Below, piece by piece: positions 1 through 8,100 of a stretch of 64,000 nt of DNA; within the stretch, counting starts at the first letter, position 1, and each line of letters opens with the position of its first letter. The position numbers and the translations under genes are program-made. The stretch is from Nonomuraea roseoviolacea subsp. carminata. Its GTDB lineage: Bacteria > Actinomycetota > Actinomycetes > Streptosporangiales > Streptosporangiaceae. The notes under the pieces are model-generated. The model worked only from the letters and a program-made list of their open reading frames with translations, had not been told where the DNA came from and did no database searches. The stretch is from contig NZ_JAMZEC010000001.1 in NCBI RefSeq assembly GCF_024172185.1, forward strand, positions 2,046,001-2,110,000, given 5' to 3'.

Positions 1-16
1 AAACGGTGTTTAATGT

Positions 17-29
17 TGAACATCGTTCA
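17..29. promoter_or_regulatory. small inverted repeat upstream of the DUF4386 gene
   Basis: TGAAC-ATC-GTTCA is a perfect inverted repeat 17 bases upstream of the start codon. It overlaps an AT-rich stretch with a possible -10 (TAATGT, 11-16), and an AGGAGA ribosome binding site follows at 35-40. Operators of this size are typical of small wHTH or TetR regulators. The regulator itself would lie outside the window. This is inference from symmetry only. Confidence 0.4.
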
Positions 30-46
30 GAATTAGGAGACCCTCC

Positions 47-724
47 ATGAGATGGACCCTGGCCGCCGGCGTGCTGGCCGCGAATGTCGCCTTCGTCGGC
101 CTCGGCCTGACGTTCGGCTATCCGGACGTGCTGAGCCGGCCTCCCGCCGAGATCCTCGCCGCGTTCGCCGCCCACCAGCCGGCGATCTCCGCCTGGTTCG
201 TGCTGCTGGCGCTCGGCGCGGGCACGCTGGTCCCGGCCGCCGTCCTGCTCGGCAGGCGGCTCCCGGACGGCCCGGCGGCGGCGCTCTCGGTCCACGCGGG
301 GGTGCTCGCCGGGGTCGTGCAGGTCCTCGGGCTGCTGCGCTGGCCGTTCGCCGTCCCGAGCCTGACGCGGGCGGCCGACCCGCGGGCCGCCGAGACGGTC
401 TTCGCCGCGCTCCACGCCTACCTCGGGACCGGCGTCGGCGAGACCCTGGGGTACCTGCTCACCGCCGCGTGGACGGTCCTGGTGCTCGCCGCGCTGCCCC
501 GTCCCCCGCGCTGGTTCGCCGCGCTCGGCGGGGCCTCCGCGCTCGCCGTGGCGGCGGGGGTGCTCGCCCCGCTCGGAGTGCCGGGCGCCGACCTGGCCAA
601 CTTCGCCGGGTACGTGGCGTGGAGCGTGTGGGCGCTGTGCCTGGCCGTCCTTGCGGACCGGCTCACCGGCCCGGCGCGGGCGCTCCGCCGCGACACCGGC
701 GCGGTCGCGGCGGATGCCGGGTGA
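47..724 (+). CDS. DUF4386-type integral membrane protein
   Basis: This 225-residue protein is almost entirely hydrophobic, with about six predicted transmembrane segments starting at residue 4. The layout (an N-terminal helix, a loop ending FGYPDVLSRPP, a helix near residues 50-68, then three or four more) resembles the DUF4386 family, whose biochemical role is unknown. The ATG at 47 has an AGGAGA ribosome binding site 6 bases upstream. The gene is convergent with the flavoprotein at 730-1836, with only 5 bases between the stops. A short inverted repeat just upstream suggests local control. Family assignment is moderate because it rests on recall of the pattern. Confidence 0.7.
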   Translation: MRWTLAAGVLAANVAFVGLGLTFGYPDVLSRPPAEILAAFAAHQPAISAWFVLLALGAGTLVPAAVLLGRRLPDGPAAALSVHAGVLAGVVQVLGLLRWPFAVPSLTRAADPRAAETVFAALHAYLGTGVGETLGYLLTAAWTVLVLAALPRPPRWFAALGGASALAVAAGVLAPLGVPGADLANFAGYVAWSVWALCLAVLADRLTGPARALRRDTGAVAADAG

Positions 725-729
725 AGAGG

Positions 730-1836
730 TCAGTCGCCGGTGATGCGCTCCAGGCGCTCCAGGGCCTCGCTGTACTGCTCCATCAGGGAGTACATGACGT
801 CACGGGTGGAGCGGACCTGGTTGGTGAGGCCGATGACCTGGCCCGCCGGGAAGGTCGCCAGCTCGGCGGCGCCCGAGCGGCCGATCCGGCGCAGCGCGTC
901 CGACACCAGCATGAACTGCAGCGGCATCGGCAGCGTCCCCGGCGACTCCTGCGACTCCCAGGCGTCGGTCCACTCGTTGCGCAGCAGCCGGGCCGGCTTG
1001 CCCGTCCAGCTCCGCGAGCGGACCGTGTCGCGCGAGGTGGCCTCCAGGATGCGCCGCCTGGCCATCTCGGGCGTGTCGGCCTCCTCGACCGTCAGCCACA
1101 GCGAGCCGGTCCAGACGCCTTCGGCGCCCAGCGCCAGGCCGGCGGCCATCTGACGGCCGTCGCCGATGCCGCCGGCGGCCAGCACGGGCACGTCCACGGC
1201 GTCCACGACCTGCGGGATGAGCACCATGGTGGTGATCTCACCGGTGTGGCCGCCGGCCTCGGTGCCCTGCGCGACCACCACGTCCACCCCGACCTCGACC
1301 TGCTTGCGCGCGTGGCGCGGGGTGGAGGCGAGCGCCGCCACCTTGACGCCGTGGGAGTGCGCCAGCTCGACGACGTCGGCCGGGGGCGGGCCGAGGGCGT
1401 TGGCGAGCAGCGCGATCGGGTGCCGGAGCGCTACCTCGACCTGCGGCCGGGCGGTGGCGTCGGTCCAGCCGAGCAGGACCTTGCCGGCCTCGGCGTCGGC
1501 CGACAGCGGGGGCACGCCGTGCGAGGTCAGCAGGTTCTCGACGAACGCGCGGTGACCCTCCGGGATCATCGACTGGAGCCGCCCGACCAGCTCCTCCGCC
1601 GGGAAGTCCGCGCCCTCGTAGGAGGCCGGCATGACGACGTCCACCCCGTACGGCTTGCCGTCGACGTGGTCGTCGATCCACTTGAGCTCCATCTCGAGCT
1701 CTTCGGGGGTGAAGTAGAGGGCGCCGAGGACGCCCATCCCGCCGGCGCGGCTGACCGCGGCGACGACGTCCCGGCAGTGGCTGAACGCGAAGATGGGCAG
1801 CTCGATTCCGAACATGTCCGTGACACGTGTCCGCAT
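730..1836 (-). CDS. nitronate monooxygenase / 2-nitropropane dioxygenase-like flavoprotein (possible IpdC relative)
   Basis: This 368-residue protein is an FMN-binding TIM barrel of the NMO family. The N-terminus (residues about 4-35) has the family pattern LPIFAFSHCRDVVAAVSRAGG. The phosphate-binding part has AAGGIGDGRQMAAGLALGAEGVWTGSLW, and GTEAGGHTGE lies in between. Family members oxidise alkyl nitronates or act as flavin reductases on CoA thioesters; IpdC (Rv3553) in steroid ring catabolism is annotated in this way. I start at the ATG at 1836 because MRTRVTDMFGIELPIF is a normal family N-terminus; an upstream start at 1872 would add 12 residues lying in the operator. Three KstR-like operator elements sit directly upstream, which favours a lipid- or steroid-linked role over nitronate detoxification. 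Substrate unknown. Confidence 0.85.
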   Translation of the reverse strand: MRTRVTDMFGIELPIFAFSHCRDVVAAVSRAGGMGVLGALYFTPEELEMELKWIDDHVDGKPYGVDVVMPASYEGADFPAEELVGRLQSMIPEGHRAFVENLLTSHGVPPLSADAEAGKVLLGWTDATARPQVEVALRHPIALLANALGPPPADVVELAHSHGVKVAALASTPRHARKQVEVGVDVVVAQGTEAGGHTGEITTMVLIPQVVDAVDVPVLAAGGIGDGRQMAAGLALGAEGVWTGSLWLTVEEADTPEMARRRILEATSRDTVRSRSWTGKPARLLRNEWTDAWESQESPGTLPMPLQFMLVSDALRRIGRSGAAELATFPAGQVIGLTNQVRSTRDVMYSLMEQYSEALERLERITGD

Positions 1837-1867
1837 GGCCCGACAATACGACCGCATTACGGCTAAC

Positions 1868-1936
1868 TGCAACGCGTTCTACTCTAGAACCTTTGGTCGG
1901 TACCCGTCAGTAACATCGAATCGGAACGCGTTCTAG
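1868..1936 (-). promoter_or_regulatory. cluster of three KstR-like (TNNAACNNGTTNNA) operator elements
   Basis: TGCAACGCGTTCTA at 1868-1881 matches the known KstR consensus exactly. CGGAACGCGTTCTA at 1922-1935 matches 13 of 14 positions. Between them is the octamer CTAGAACC (1884-1891), which recurs upstream of other genes in this window. The elements lie 32-100 bases upstream of the flavoprotein start, where a TetR-type repressor would block transcription. The KstR comparison is from memory of the mycobacterial consensus; no kstR gene is visible here. Confidence 0.6.
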
Positions 1937-1980
1937 TAACGCGGCGTGACACGGGCCGGGAACGCCCTGACACAGGAACG

Positions 1981-2014
1981 CGAAAGGCCCGCACCCGAAG
2001 GCGCGGGCCTTTCG
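1981..2014 (-). terminator. intrinsic-type hairpin terminator after the DUF3068 gene
   Basis: A perfect 12-base-pair stem (CGAAAGGCCCGC, 1981-1992, with its complement at 2003-2014) encloses a 10-base loop. It starts 18 bases beyond the stop of the minus-strand DUF3068 gene. There is no strong U-tract, as is usual in high-GC actinobacteria. Confidence 0.7.
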
Positions 2015-2032
2015 AGGATCGGGAGCAGAGGA

Positions 2033-2953
2033 TCAGGCGGACGCCTGCGGGGAGCGGCGGCCGAGCAGGATGCCGGCGCCCACCAGGACGACGCCGACGA
2101 TCAGCAGCACGAGCGGGACGATGTTCCGCAGCAGGTTGATCTTCGACTTGCCGTCCTCAGCCTGCGCGACCAGGTCGTTCACGGTGCGGTCGGTCATCTT
2201 GACGTCCGCGACGAAGGCGGGCGAGCGCTCGACGCCGTCCTGGGTCTTGAGCACCTCGTGACGCTGCTGGTCCTGCCGGACCGGGCTGCCGGTGGTGGGC
2301 TCGATGTAGTACGTCACCTTGCCGTCGTACCAGCGGTCCACCTGCACCATCGCGGTGCCGGTCATGCCGAGCACGTTGGCCGGGGCGCTGCGGGTCTCGG
2401 TCTTGGTGGGCGGCACGTCCTGCTCGAAGACGTAGACGGGCAGGCCGTTCACGGTGTCCTCGCGGACGAACCGCGCGTCGAACGCCTTGCCGGCCGTGCC
2501 GTTGAACACCCGGTAGGTCTTCTTCTCCGTGTCGAACGGGAACTTGTAGATCTGGCCCTCCAGCGTCACCGGAGTGTTGCCGATCTTGACGTCGCAGCAG
2601 TTCATGCCCACGCCGGTGTACTTGTCGAAGGCGCTGCGCCGGTCACTGATGACGATCTGCGGGCGGTGGTTGGTGACGTCGTTGACGATGGTGGCCTCGT
2701 CCCAGACGACCCGGCTGGAGTTGGCCTCCTTCACGTCGCCGCGCGTGGTGACGATGACGTCCAGGTCGGCCGTGAGCACCTTGAGGTCCTGGGTGGAGAA
2801 GTACTGGGCCCCCTTGGCCTCCAGCCGCGTGACCCCCCACTGGTCCGCCGGGGCGGAAATGATCTTCCCCGCGGCCCAGAACTTCAGGAGGGGCGCCAGG
2901 GCGATGAAGAAGGCACCGACCCCGATGAGGACGAGCGTGGAGATGCGACCCAT
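2033..2953 (-). CDS. DUF3068 (PorA-family) membrane-anchored protein
   Basis: This 306-residue protein has an N-terminal transmembrane helix (residues 4-24), an extracytoplasmic domain of about 245 residues with adjacent cysteines (NCCDVK), and a C-terminal helix (about 278-298) followed by a short basic tail. This two-helix architecture is that of DUF3068, which Pfam links to porin PorA. The M. tuberculosis counterpart is probably Rv0227c. The ATG at 2953 is preceded by GGAGG with 6-base spacing. The gene is divergent from the methyltransferase/acyltransferase pair, and the intergenic region holds two CTAGAACC-type operator elements. Its conserved company of envelope glycosyltransferases suggests an envelope-glycan or envelope-lipid role, but the molecular function is unknown. 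Confidence 0.8.
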   Translation of the reverse strand: MGRISTLVLIGVGAFFIALAPLLKFWAAGKIISAPADQWGVTRLEAKGAQYFSTQDLKVLTADLDVIVTTRGDVKEANSSRVVWDEATIVNDVTNHRPQIVISDRRSAFDKYTGVGMNCCDVKIGNTPVTLEGQIYKFPFDTEKKTYRVFNGTAGKAFDARFVREDTVNGLPVYVFEQDVPPTKTETRSAPANVLGMTGTAMVQVDRWYDGKVTYYIEPTTGSPVRQDQQRHEVLKTQDGVERSPAFVADVKMTDRTVNDLVAQAEDGKSKINLLRNIVPLVLLIVGVVLVGAGILLGRRSPQASA

Positions 2954-2970
2954 CAAAGGCCTCCGCGATC

Positions 2971-3083
2971 CTAGAACCTGTTGTCGTCTTGCCGGAACAT
3001 CCGGCATCAAAGTATGACAGTGAGTGACATGCGTCACTGGCCGGTACGGAGCCGCAATCAAATTGATAGAAACAGGTTCTATC
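2971..3083. promoter_or_regulatory. divergent promoter region with two GGTTCTA-type operator elements
   Basis: CTAGAACC begins at 2971, 18 bases upstream of the DUF3068 start, within TAGAACCTGTTGTC (13 of 14 to TNNAACNNGTTNNA). On the other side, the perfect inverted repeat GATAGAA-ACAGG-TTCTATC covers 3065-3083, just before the methyltransferase. Both contain AACAGGTTCTA when read in the same direction. The shared element suggests one TetR-type regulator controls both divergent transcripts. Inference. Confidence 0.6.
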
Positions 3084-3110
3084 GTGGTTCTCCCTATGAA
3101 AGCGGGAAAT

Positions 3111-3836
3111 ATGCCCATGCGCGCCGACTTGGCGCGGTCCATCCGGCTCTTCCGGGCGTTCCGCACCGAGCAGGGCGACCAGCAGGGCTACTACACGACG
3201 CTCGCGGCCGACACGGCCGGGCTCCTGCGCCGGTACGTGGACCTGCGCGACCGGCTCGTCCTCGACGTGGGCGGCGGGCCCGGCTTCTTCGCCACGGAGT
3301 TCCGCGCCCACGGCGCCCGCTGCGTCTGCGTGGACGTGGACGCGGGCGAGCTGGCCGGCCAGGGCGCGCCCAGCGGCGGCGTGCTGGGCAGCGCGCTCGA
3401 CCTGCCACTGCTCGACTCCTCGGTGGACGTCTGCTTCTCCTCCAACGTGCTGGAGCACGTGCCGGAGCCGTGGCGGATGGCCTCCGAGATGGTCCGGGTG
3501 ACCCGGCCCGGCGGGCTGGTCTTCCTGGCCTACACCAACTGGCTCTCCCCCTGGGGCGGGCACGAGACCTCGCCCTGGCACTACCTGGGCGGCCACCGCG
3601 CCGCCCAGAAATATCAGGAAAAGTACGGCAAGCCGCCCAAAAACCACTTTGGCCGGAGCCTCTACCCCGTCTCCGTCGCCCACGGCCTGCGCTGGGCGCG
3701 CGGTGAGCGGCGGGTCGAGCTCGTCGACGCGTTCCCCCGCTACCTGCCCTGGTGGTACCGCCCGATGCTCAAGGTCCCGATCGTCAGGGAGTTCGCCACG
3801 TGGAATCTGGTCCTGGTCCTGAGAAAGCGGCCGTGA
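3111..3836 (+). CDS. SAM-dependent class I methyltransferase (Rv0224c-like)
   Basis: This protein of about 241 residues has a standard Rossmann methyltransferase core. The SAM-binding motif I is LVLDVGGGPGFF (around residue 49), an acidic strand-2 end follows (CVDVDAG), then SSNVLEHVPEP as motif IV and a VTRPGGLVFL motif. The C-terminal part (SPWGGHETSPWHYLGG, then KPPKNHFGRSLYPV) resembles envelope-linked methyltransferases of the Rv0224c group rather than housekeeping ones. The start is uncertain: ATGs at 3096, 3111 and 3117 are in frame with weak ribosome binding sites; 3111 best fits the family N-terminus. The stop overlaps the acyltransferase start by 4 bases (GTGA), so the two are translationally coupled. 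The methyl acceptor is unknown. Confidence 0.8.
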   Translation: MPMRADLARSIRLFRAFRTEQGDQQGYYTTLAADTAGLLRRYVDLRDRLVLDVGGGPGFFATEFRAHGARCVCVDVDAGELAGQGAPSGGVLGSALDLPLLDSSVDVCFSSNVLEHVPEPWRMASEMVRVTRPGGLVFLAYTNWLSPWGGHETSPWHYLGGHRAAQKYQEKYGKPPKNHFGRSLYPVSVAHGLRWARGERRVELVDAFPRYLPWWYRPMLKVPIVREFATWNLVLVLRKRP

Positions 3837-5161
3837 CGACGGCATCCGCCCCGTCCCCCGAGAAGGCCGCCCCCGCCGACCCCACCGCCCCCGAGGGGAG
3901 CGCCCGGAAGGAGCCCGCCGCCCCCGGCACGAGGGCCCCGGAGGAGACCGCCGCTCCCGAGGGAGGGGAGCCGCCCGGGCCGCCCGGCGAGCTGCGCGTG
4001 GCGCCGCTCGACGCGCCCGCCCGGCGCGACACCGCCCTCGACGGCATCCGCGCCCTGGCCGCCCTCGGCGTGTGGGTGCTGCACGTGGCCGGCAACACCG
4101 GCGTGATGTACCGCGACGGCATGTTCGCCTGGATGACGACCCGGCTGGGCATCGCGGTTCCGATCTTCTTCCTGCTGTCCGGCCTGCTGCTGTACCGCCC
4201 GTGGGCGCGGGCCGTGCTGGAGGACACCCCCGCGCCCGGCGCCGGCGGCTACCTGTGGCGCCGCGTGCTGCGCGTCATGCCCGCGTACTGGGTGGTGACG
4301 ACGCTCGCGCTGCTCGCGTGGAGCTCGCTGGACGCCGGCGGCTGGGTCAAGTGGCTGCTGCTGCTCCAGAACTACACCGAGCAGACCCGCGCCCCCGACG
4401 GCCTCTACCAGATGTGGACGATGCCGATCGAGATGGCCTTCTACCTGGTGCTGCCGGTGCTCGCCTGGCTGCTGCACCACTGGGCCAGGCGCGGCAACCG
4501 GCCGGTCCGGCTGCTCGGCGGCATCGCCGTGCTCCCGCTGGTCTCGGTCAGCAGCGCGGTCGCGGCGCACGTCTTCGACCAGCCGCAGCTCGCGCTCTGG
4601 CTGCCGCACCACCTCATCTACTTCGCCGCGGGCATGGCCATGGCCGTGCTGTCGGTGTGGATCAAGGAGAGCCGGGTCGTCGACGCGCTCGCGCCGCAGC
4701 TCCTGGTCCTCGCGCTGCTGCTGTACGTGGTGCTGAGCACCGAGGTGGCCGGCCCGCGCACGCTCGACCTGCCGAGCCTGTCGCAGTCGATCTGGCGGAT
4801 GCTCCTGGAGGCCACGGTGGCCGTGCTCGTCGTCGCGCCGTTCGCGCTGGCGGCCCGGCGCGACTCACTGCGGCACCGGGTGCTCGGCAACCCGGTCACC
4901 GCGTACCTGGGCCGGATCTCCTACAGCTTCTTCCTCTGGCACGCGCCGGTGATCACCTTGTACTACAAGGTGACCGACAGCCGGCCGTTCAGCGGCGACT
5001 TCGTCAAGGTGGCGATCCTGACGTTCGTCGGCTCGCTCCTCGTGAGCGTGGCCAGCTACCACCTCATCGAGGAGCGGGCCCTCAAGCTGACCGGGCGCCG
5101 GTCAGCATCGGCTCCTCCGCCGGAAGCTCCGGCGGAGCGTCCGGCTGAGCCGGTTCGCTGA
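3833..5161 (+). CDS. integral membrane acyltransferase, acyltransferase-3 family (Rv0228-like)
   Basis: This 442-residue protein has a Pro/Ala/Glu-rich cytoplasmic N-terminal extension (residues 1-65). About ten transmembrane helices follow, beginning LDGIRALAALGVWVLHVAG. The conserved His of acyltransferase-3 enzymes is in that first helix, and IPIFFLLSGLLLYRPW-type and YSFFLWHAPV motifs follow. Members O-acylate sugars or lipids in the membrane, typically with acetyl or succinyl groups. The GTG start at 3833 overlaps the methyltransferase stop. The last 80 bases overlap the 3' end of the convergent aftD-like gene. Co-transcription with the methyltransferase suggests both decorate the same envelope glycan or lipid. 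Confidence 0.85.
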   Translation: MTTASAPSPEKAAPADPTAPEGSARKEPAAPGTRAPEETAAPEGGEPPGPPGELRVAPLDAPARRDTALDGIRALAALGVWVLHVAGNTGVMYRDGMFAWMTTRLGIAVPIFFLLSGLLLYRPWARAVLEDTPAPGAGGYLWRRVLRVMPAYWVVTTLALLAWSSLDAGGWVKWLLLLQNYTEQTRAPDGLYQMWTMPIEMAFYLVLPVLAWLLHHWARRGNRPVRLLGGIAVLPLVSVSSAVAAHVFDQPQLALWLPHHLIYFAAGMAMAVLSVWIKESRVVDALAPQLLVLALLLYVVLSTEVAGPRTLDLPSLSQSIWRMLLEATVAVLVVAPFALAARRDSLRHRVLGNPVTAYLGRISYSFFLWHAPVITLYYKVTDSRPFSGDFVKVAILTFVGSLLVSVASYHLIEERALKLTGRRSASAPPPEAPAERPAEPVR

Positions 5162-8100
5162 CGAGCCGGCCGAACAGCACGCCCATGGCGGCACAGGCGA
5201 CGAGCTGCGGGACGTGGTCGGTGAGCACGTCCACGTCCGCGCCGTAGTCGCGCAGCGCCATGGCCGCGGCCAGCGACGCGGTCGCGAGGCAGAACAGCAG
5301 CGCCGCGGCCCAGTGCGGGGCGAGCCACCGGGGCAGCGCCCGCCGGGCCGGGGCCCACAGGACGGCGACGACGACGGCGAGCACCACGAGCATGCCGGCC
5401 CAGCCCGCCACCCAGGCGCCGAAGGCCATGCCCGCGGCGATCGCGTACGGCATGCGCCAGCCCGAGAGCCGCGAGCGCCCGGCCGCGGCGGTCTCCATCA
5501 CGTGCTCAGGGCGCGGCCCGCGCATCACCAGGGCGAGCAGCGCGAGCAGGGCGATGCCGCCCAGGCCCAGCGCGAGGGCCAGCCAGTACGGCCGGTCGGG
5601 CCCGTACTCCAGCCGGACGGTGCCCGAGGTGCCGGCGGGCAGCTCCCACGCCTGCTTCCAGCCGTCGATGCGGACCGGCCGCAGCGTCTGGCCGTCGAGG
5701 CTGGCCCGCCAGCCGGCGTTGTAGTTCTCGTTGACCACGAGGAAGGAGTCCTTGGGCGCGCTCACCCGGACCTCGCGCTCGGACTGCGTCCACGTGCCGG
5801 GGGCCGCGGCGCCCTCGACCTGGAGCGGCTGCTCGGGCAGCGCGCCGATCACCAGCCCCTCGACGGCGAACGGGTCCCAGCCGGCGGCCCGCACCCGGTT
5901 GTCGCCCGCCGACAGCGTCACCCTGCCGCAGGCGGTGAACCGGACGGGCCGCTGTTCGAGCAGGTCGGCGTAGGTGCCGGTGACCCGGGTCTGGACGACC
6001 TTGCCGTTGACCCGCAGCTCGGGGCCCTGGCCGCAGGGCAGCCGGAACGGGATGCCCTGGGGCCGGCTGGCCGGGCTGACCCCGGGGATGATCAGCTCGG
6101 TCACCTGGAGGCGCCGCGACACGGGGAAGAAGCGCAGCTTGAGCTGGGTCGTGGTGATGGGCTTGAACCTGATGACGCCTCCGGCGTCCACGCGGCCGCT
6201 GCGCACCACGCCCTTGTCGCCGGCGATGATGATGTCGAGCGGCTGCTTGTCGCCGCCGGGCCGGGCGACCTGGAGGCGGGAGATCGTCTTCTTGCCGTTC
6301 CAGCGCAGGGTGAGGGTGGGCTCGCCGTCGCTGGGCGAGGGCACCCAGGTGGTCGCGGCGTCGGCGTCGAAGGCCGACCTCGGCGCGACCACGGGGTCCT
6401 TGCTGACCTGCGAGGTGCCCTGGACGCGGGTGAGGTCGGCGCTGAGCCGGCTGTAGCGGTCGACGAGCCCGGCGTCGCGCAGGATCGCCGTGCCCTGGAG
6501 GGCGGCGGCGTGCCGGCGCTCGGCCGTGAAGGTGCGGTCGAAGCCGGCGCCCTCCTCCCCCGGCCGGGCGAGCAGCGGGTTGCACACCCACCGGTCGCGG
6601 TTGCGCATGCACTGGGGGCGCGCGTCGAGCCCGCGGTCCATGACGTACGCGTCGCCGCTCCTGCCGGGCAGCCGGATCGTGCGGCCGGGCAGCACGCCGG
6701 GGATCGTCATCTCGGTGATGCCGACCCGCTGCACGAAGCTCCAGTCGCTGTCGTAGGTGGCGAGGATCCTGATCCGCAGCCAGGTCGTCGTCCCGGGCGG
6801 GGCGTGCAGCGTCTGCGGCTCGTTGGTCTGCCGGACGTCCTGGACCAGCCGCCCGTTCTCGGTCTCCACGGCCACGCGCCTGATCGACTGGCCGAGCAGC
6901 ACGTTGTTGGTGAAGGTGACCTTGAAGTCGGGGATCTCGCGGGGCTGGGGCAGGTCGACGCGCAGCCACTCGCCCTCGGGGCGGTGCCAGCCGCCGCTCT
7001 CCCAGCCGGTCTCGTAGTCGCCGTCCATGGCCGCCCACGGGCCGCGCCCGGGGGTGCTGAGGCCGGAGATCGCGTCGCTGTCGGCCACCGAGGAGGAGGC
7101 GGTGATGGCGGAGATGCCGTCGTACTCGGCGGTCGAGGTCTCCTCCAGCCAGCCCTTCTCCAGCAGGTCGAGCGCGCGCACGCCGGTGAAGTCGGCGCGC
7201 CGGTCGGCGGTCAGCGTGGGTGTCCAGTTCGTCCGGATCTCGCCGAACTGCCGCTCGCGCAGCCGCAGGGCGTCGCTGACGACGGTCGGCACCTCGTACG
7301 TGCTCGCGTCGTCGTTGACCAGCACCGGGCCGGTGCCGAGCAGCCCGAGGTCGCCCATCGTGAGCAGCGAGTCGGGGCCGCCGCGCACGCGCACCGCGTC
7401 GCCCGCGGCCTCCACGCCGACCAGGTCGGCGTTGCCCGCCACCTCGTACAGCTCCAGGGCGGGCGCCGGCCAGTCGACGGAGTCGACCGCGTCGTCGGTG
7501 AAGCCGTCGCCCACCTCGCCGCCGAACGCGCGGATCCGGCTGATGCCGGGCGACTCGCGCAGCGCCTCCTGGACACGGGCGGGCCAGGCCCCCTGGAGGT
7601 TGGCGCGCATGAGGTCGTTGCGGACGAGCAGGTAGTGGACGCCGAGGCGGCGCAGCACCTCGGTGAGGCCGGCCGAGCCCTCGCCGGAGGTGAGACGCTG
7701 GTCGACGGCGTCGAGCAGCCGGGTCAGGCCGACCGAGCCGGCGGCCGTGACCTGCCGGGCGGTCCAGCGGGCCTTGAACAGCGGCTGCATGGGGTCGTCC
7801 ACCGGCCGGCCCCACAGGTACTCGCCGAACTTGGCGCCGGGCACGACGAGCACGCCGTCGTCGCCGGCGTTCTCGTTGATCCAGGCCGCGGCCTGCCGCC
7901 AGTAGAGCGGCACCTCCTTGAACGAGCCCGGCATGGCGAGGCCCTGGTTGAAGACCGGGAGCACGAGCCCGGCGAGGGCGGCCAGGGCGACCACCCGCAC
8001 GGGCAGCCGGACGTTGGCCCGCAGGCGCGCGGCCAGCGGCAGCCCGGCTGTGGGCCGCGCGGCGCGGGCCCGGCGATGGGTGACGGCGAGCAGGTGGGCC

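Noticed and set aside
52..1866. 604-codon plus-strand frame across the first two genes
   Set aside because: It crosses the DUF4386 gene in a wrong frame and the flavoprotein in antisense; Arg/Gly-rich with no recognisable domain.
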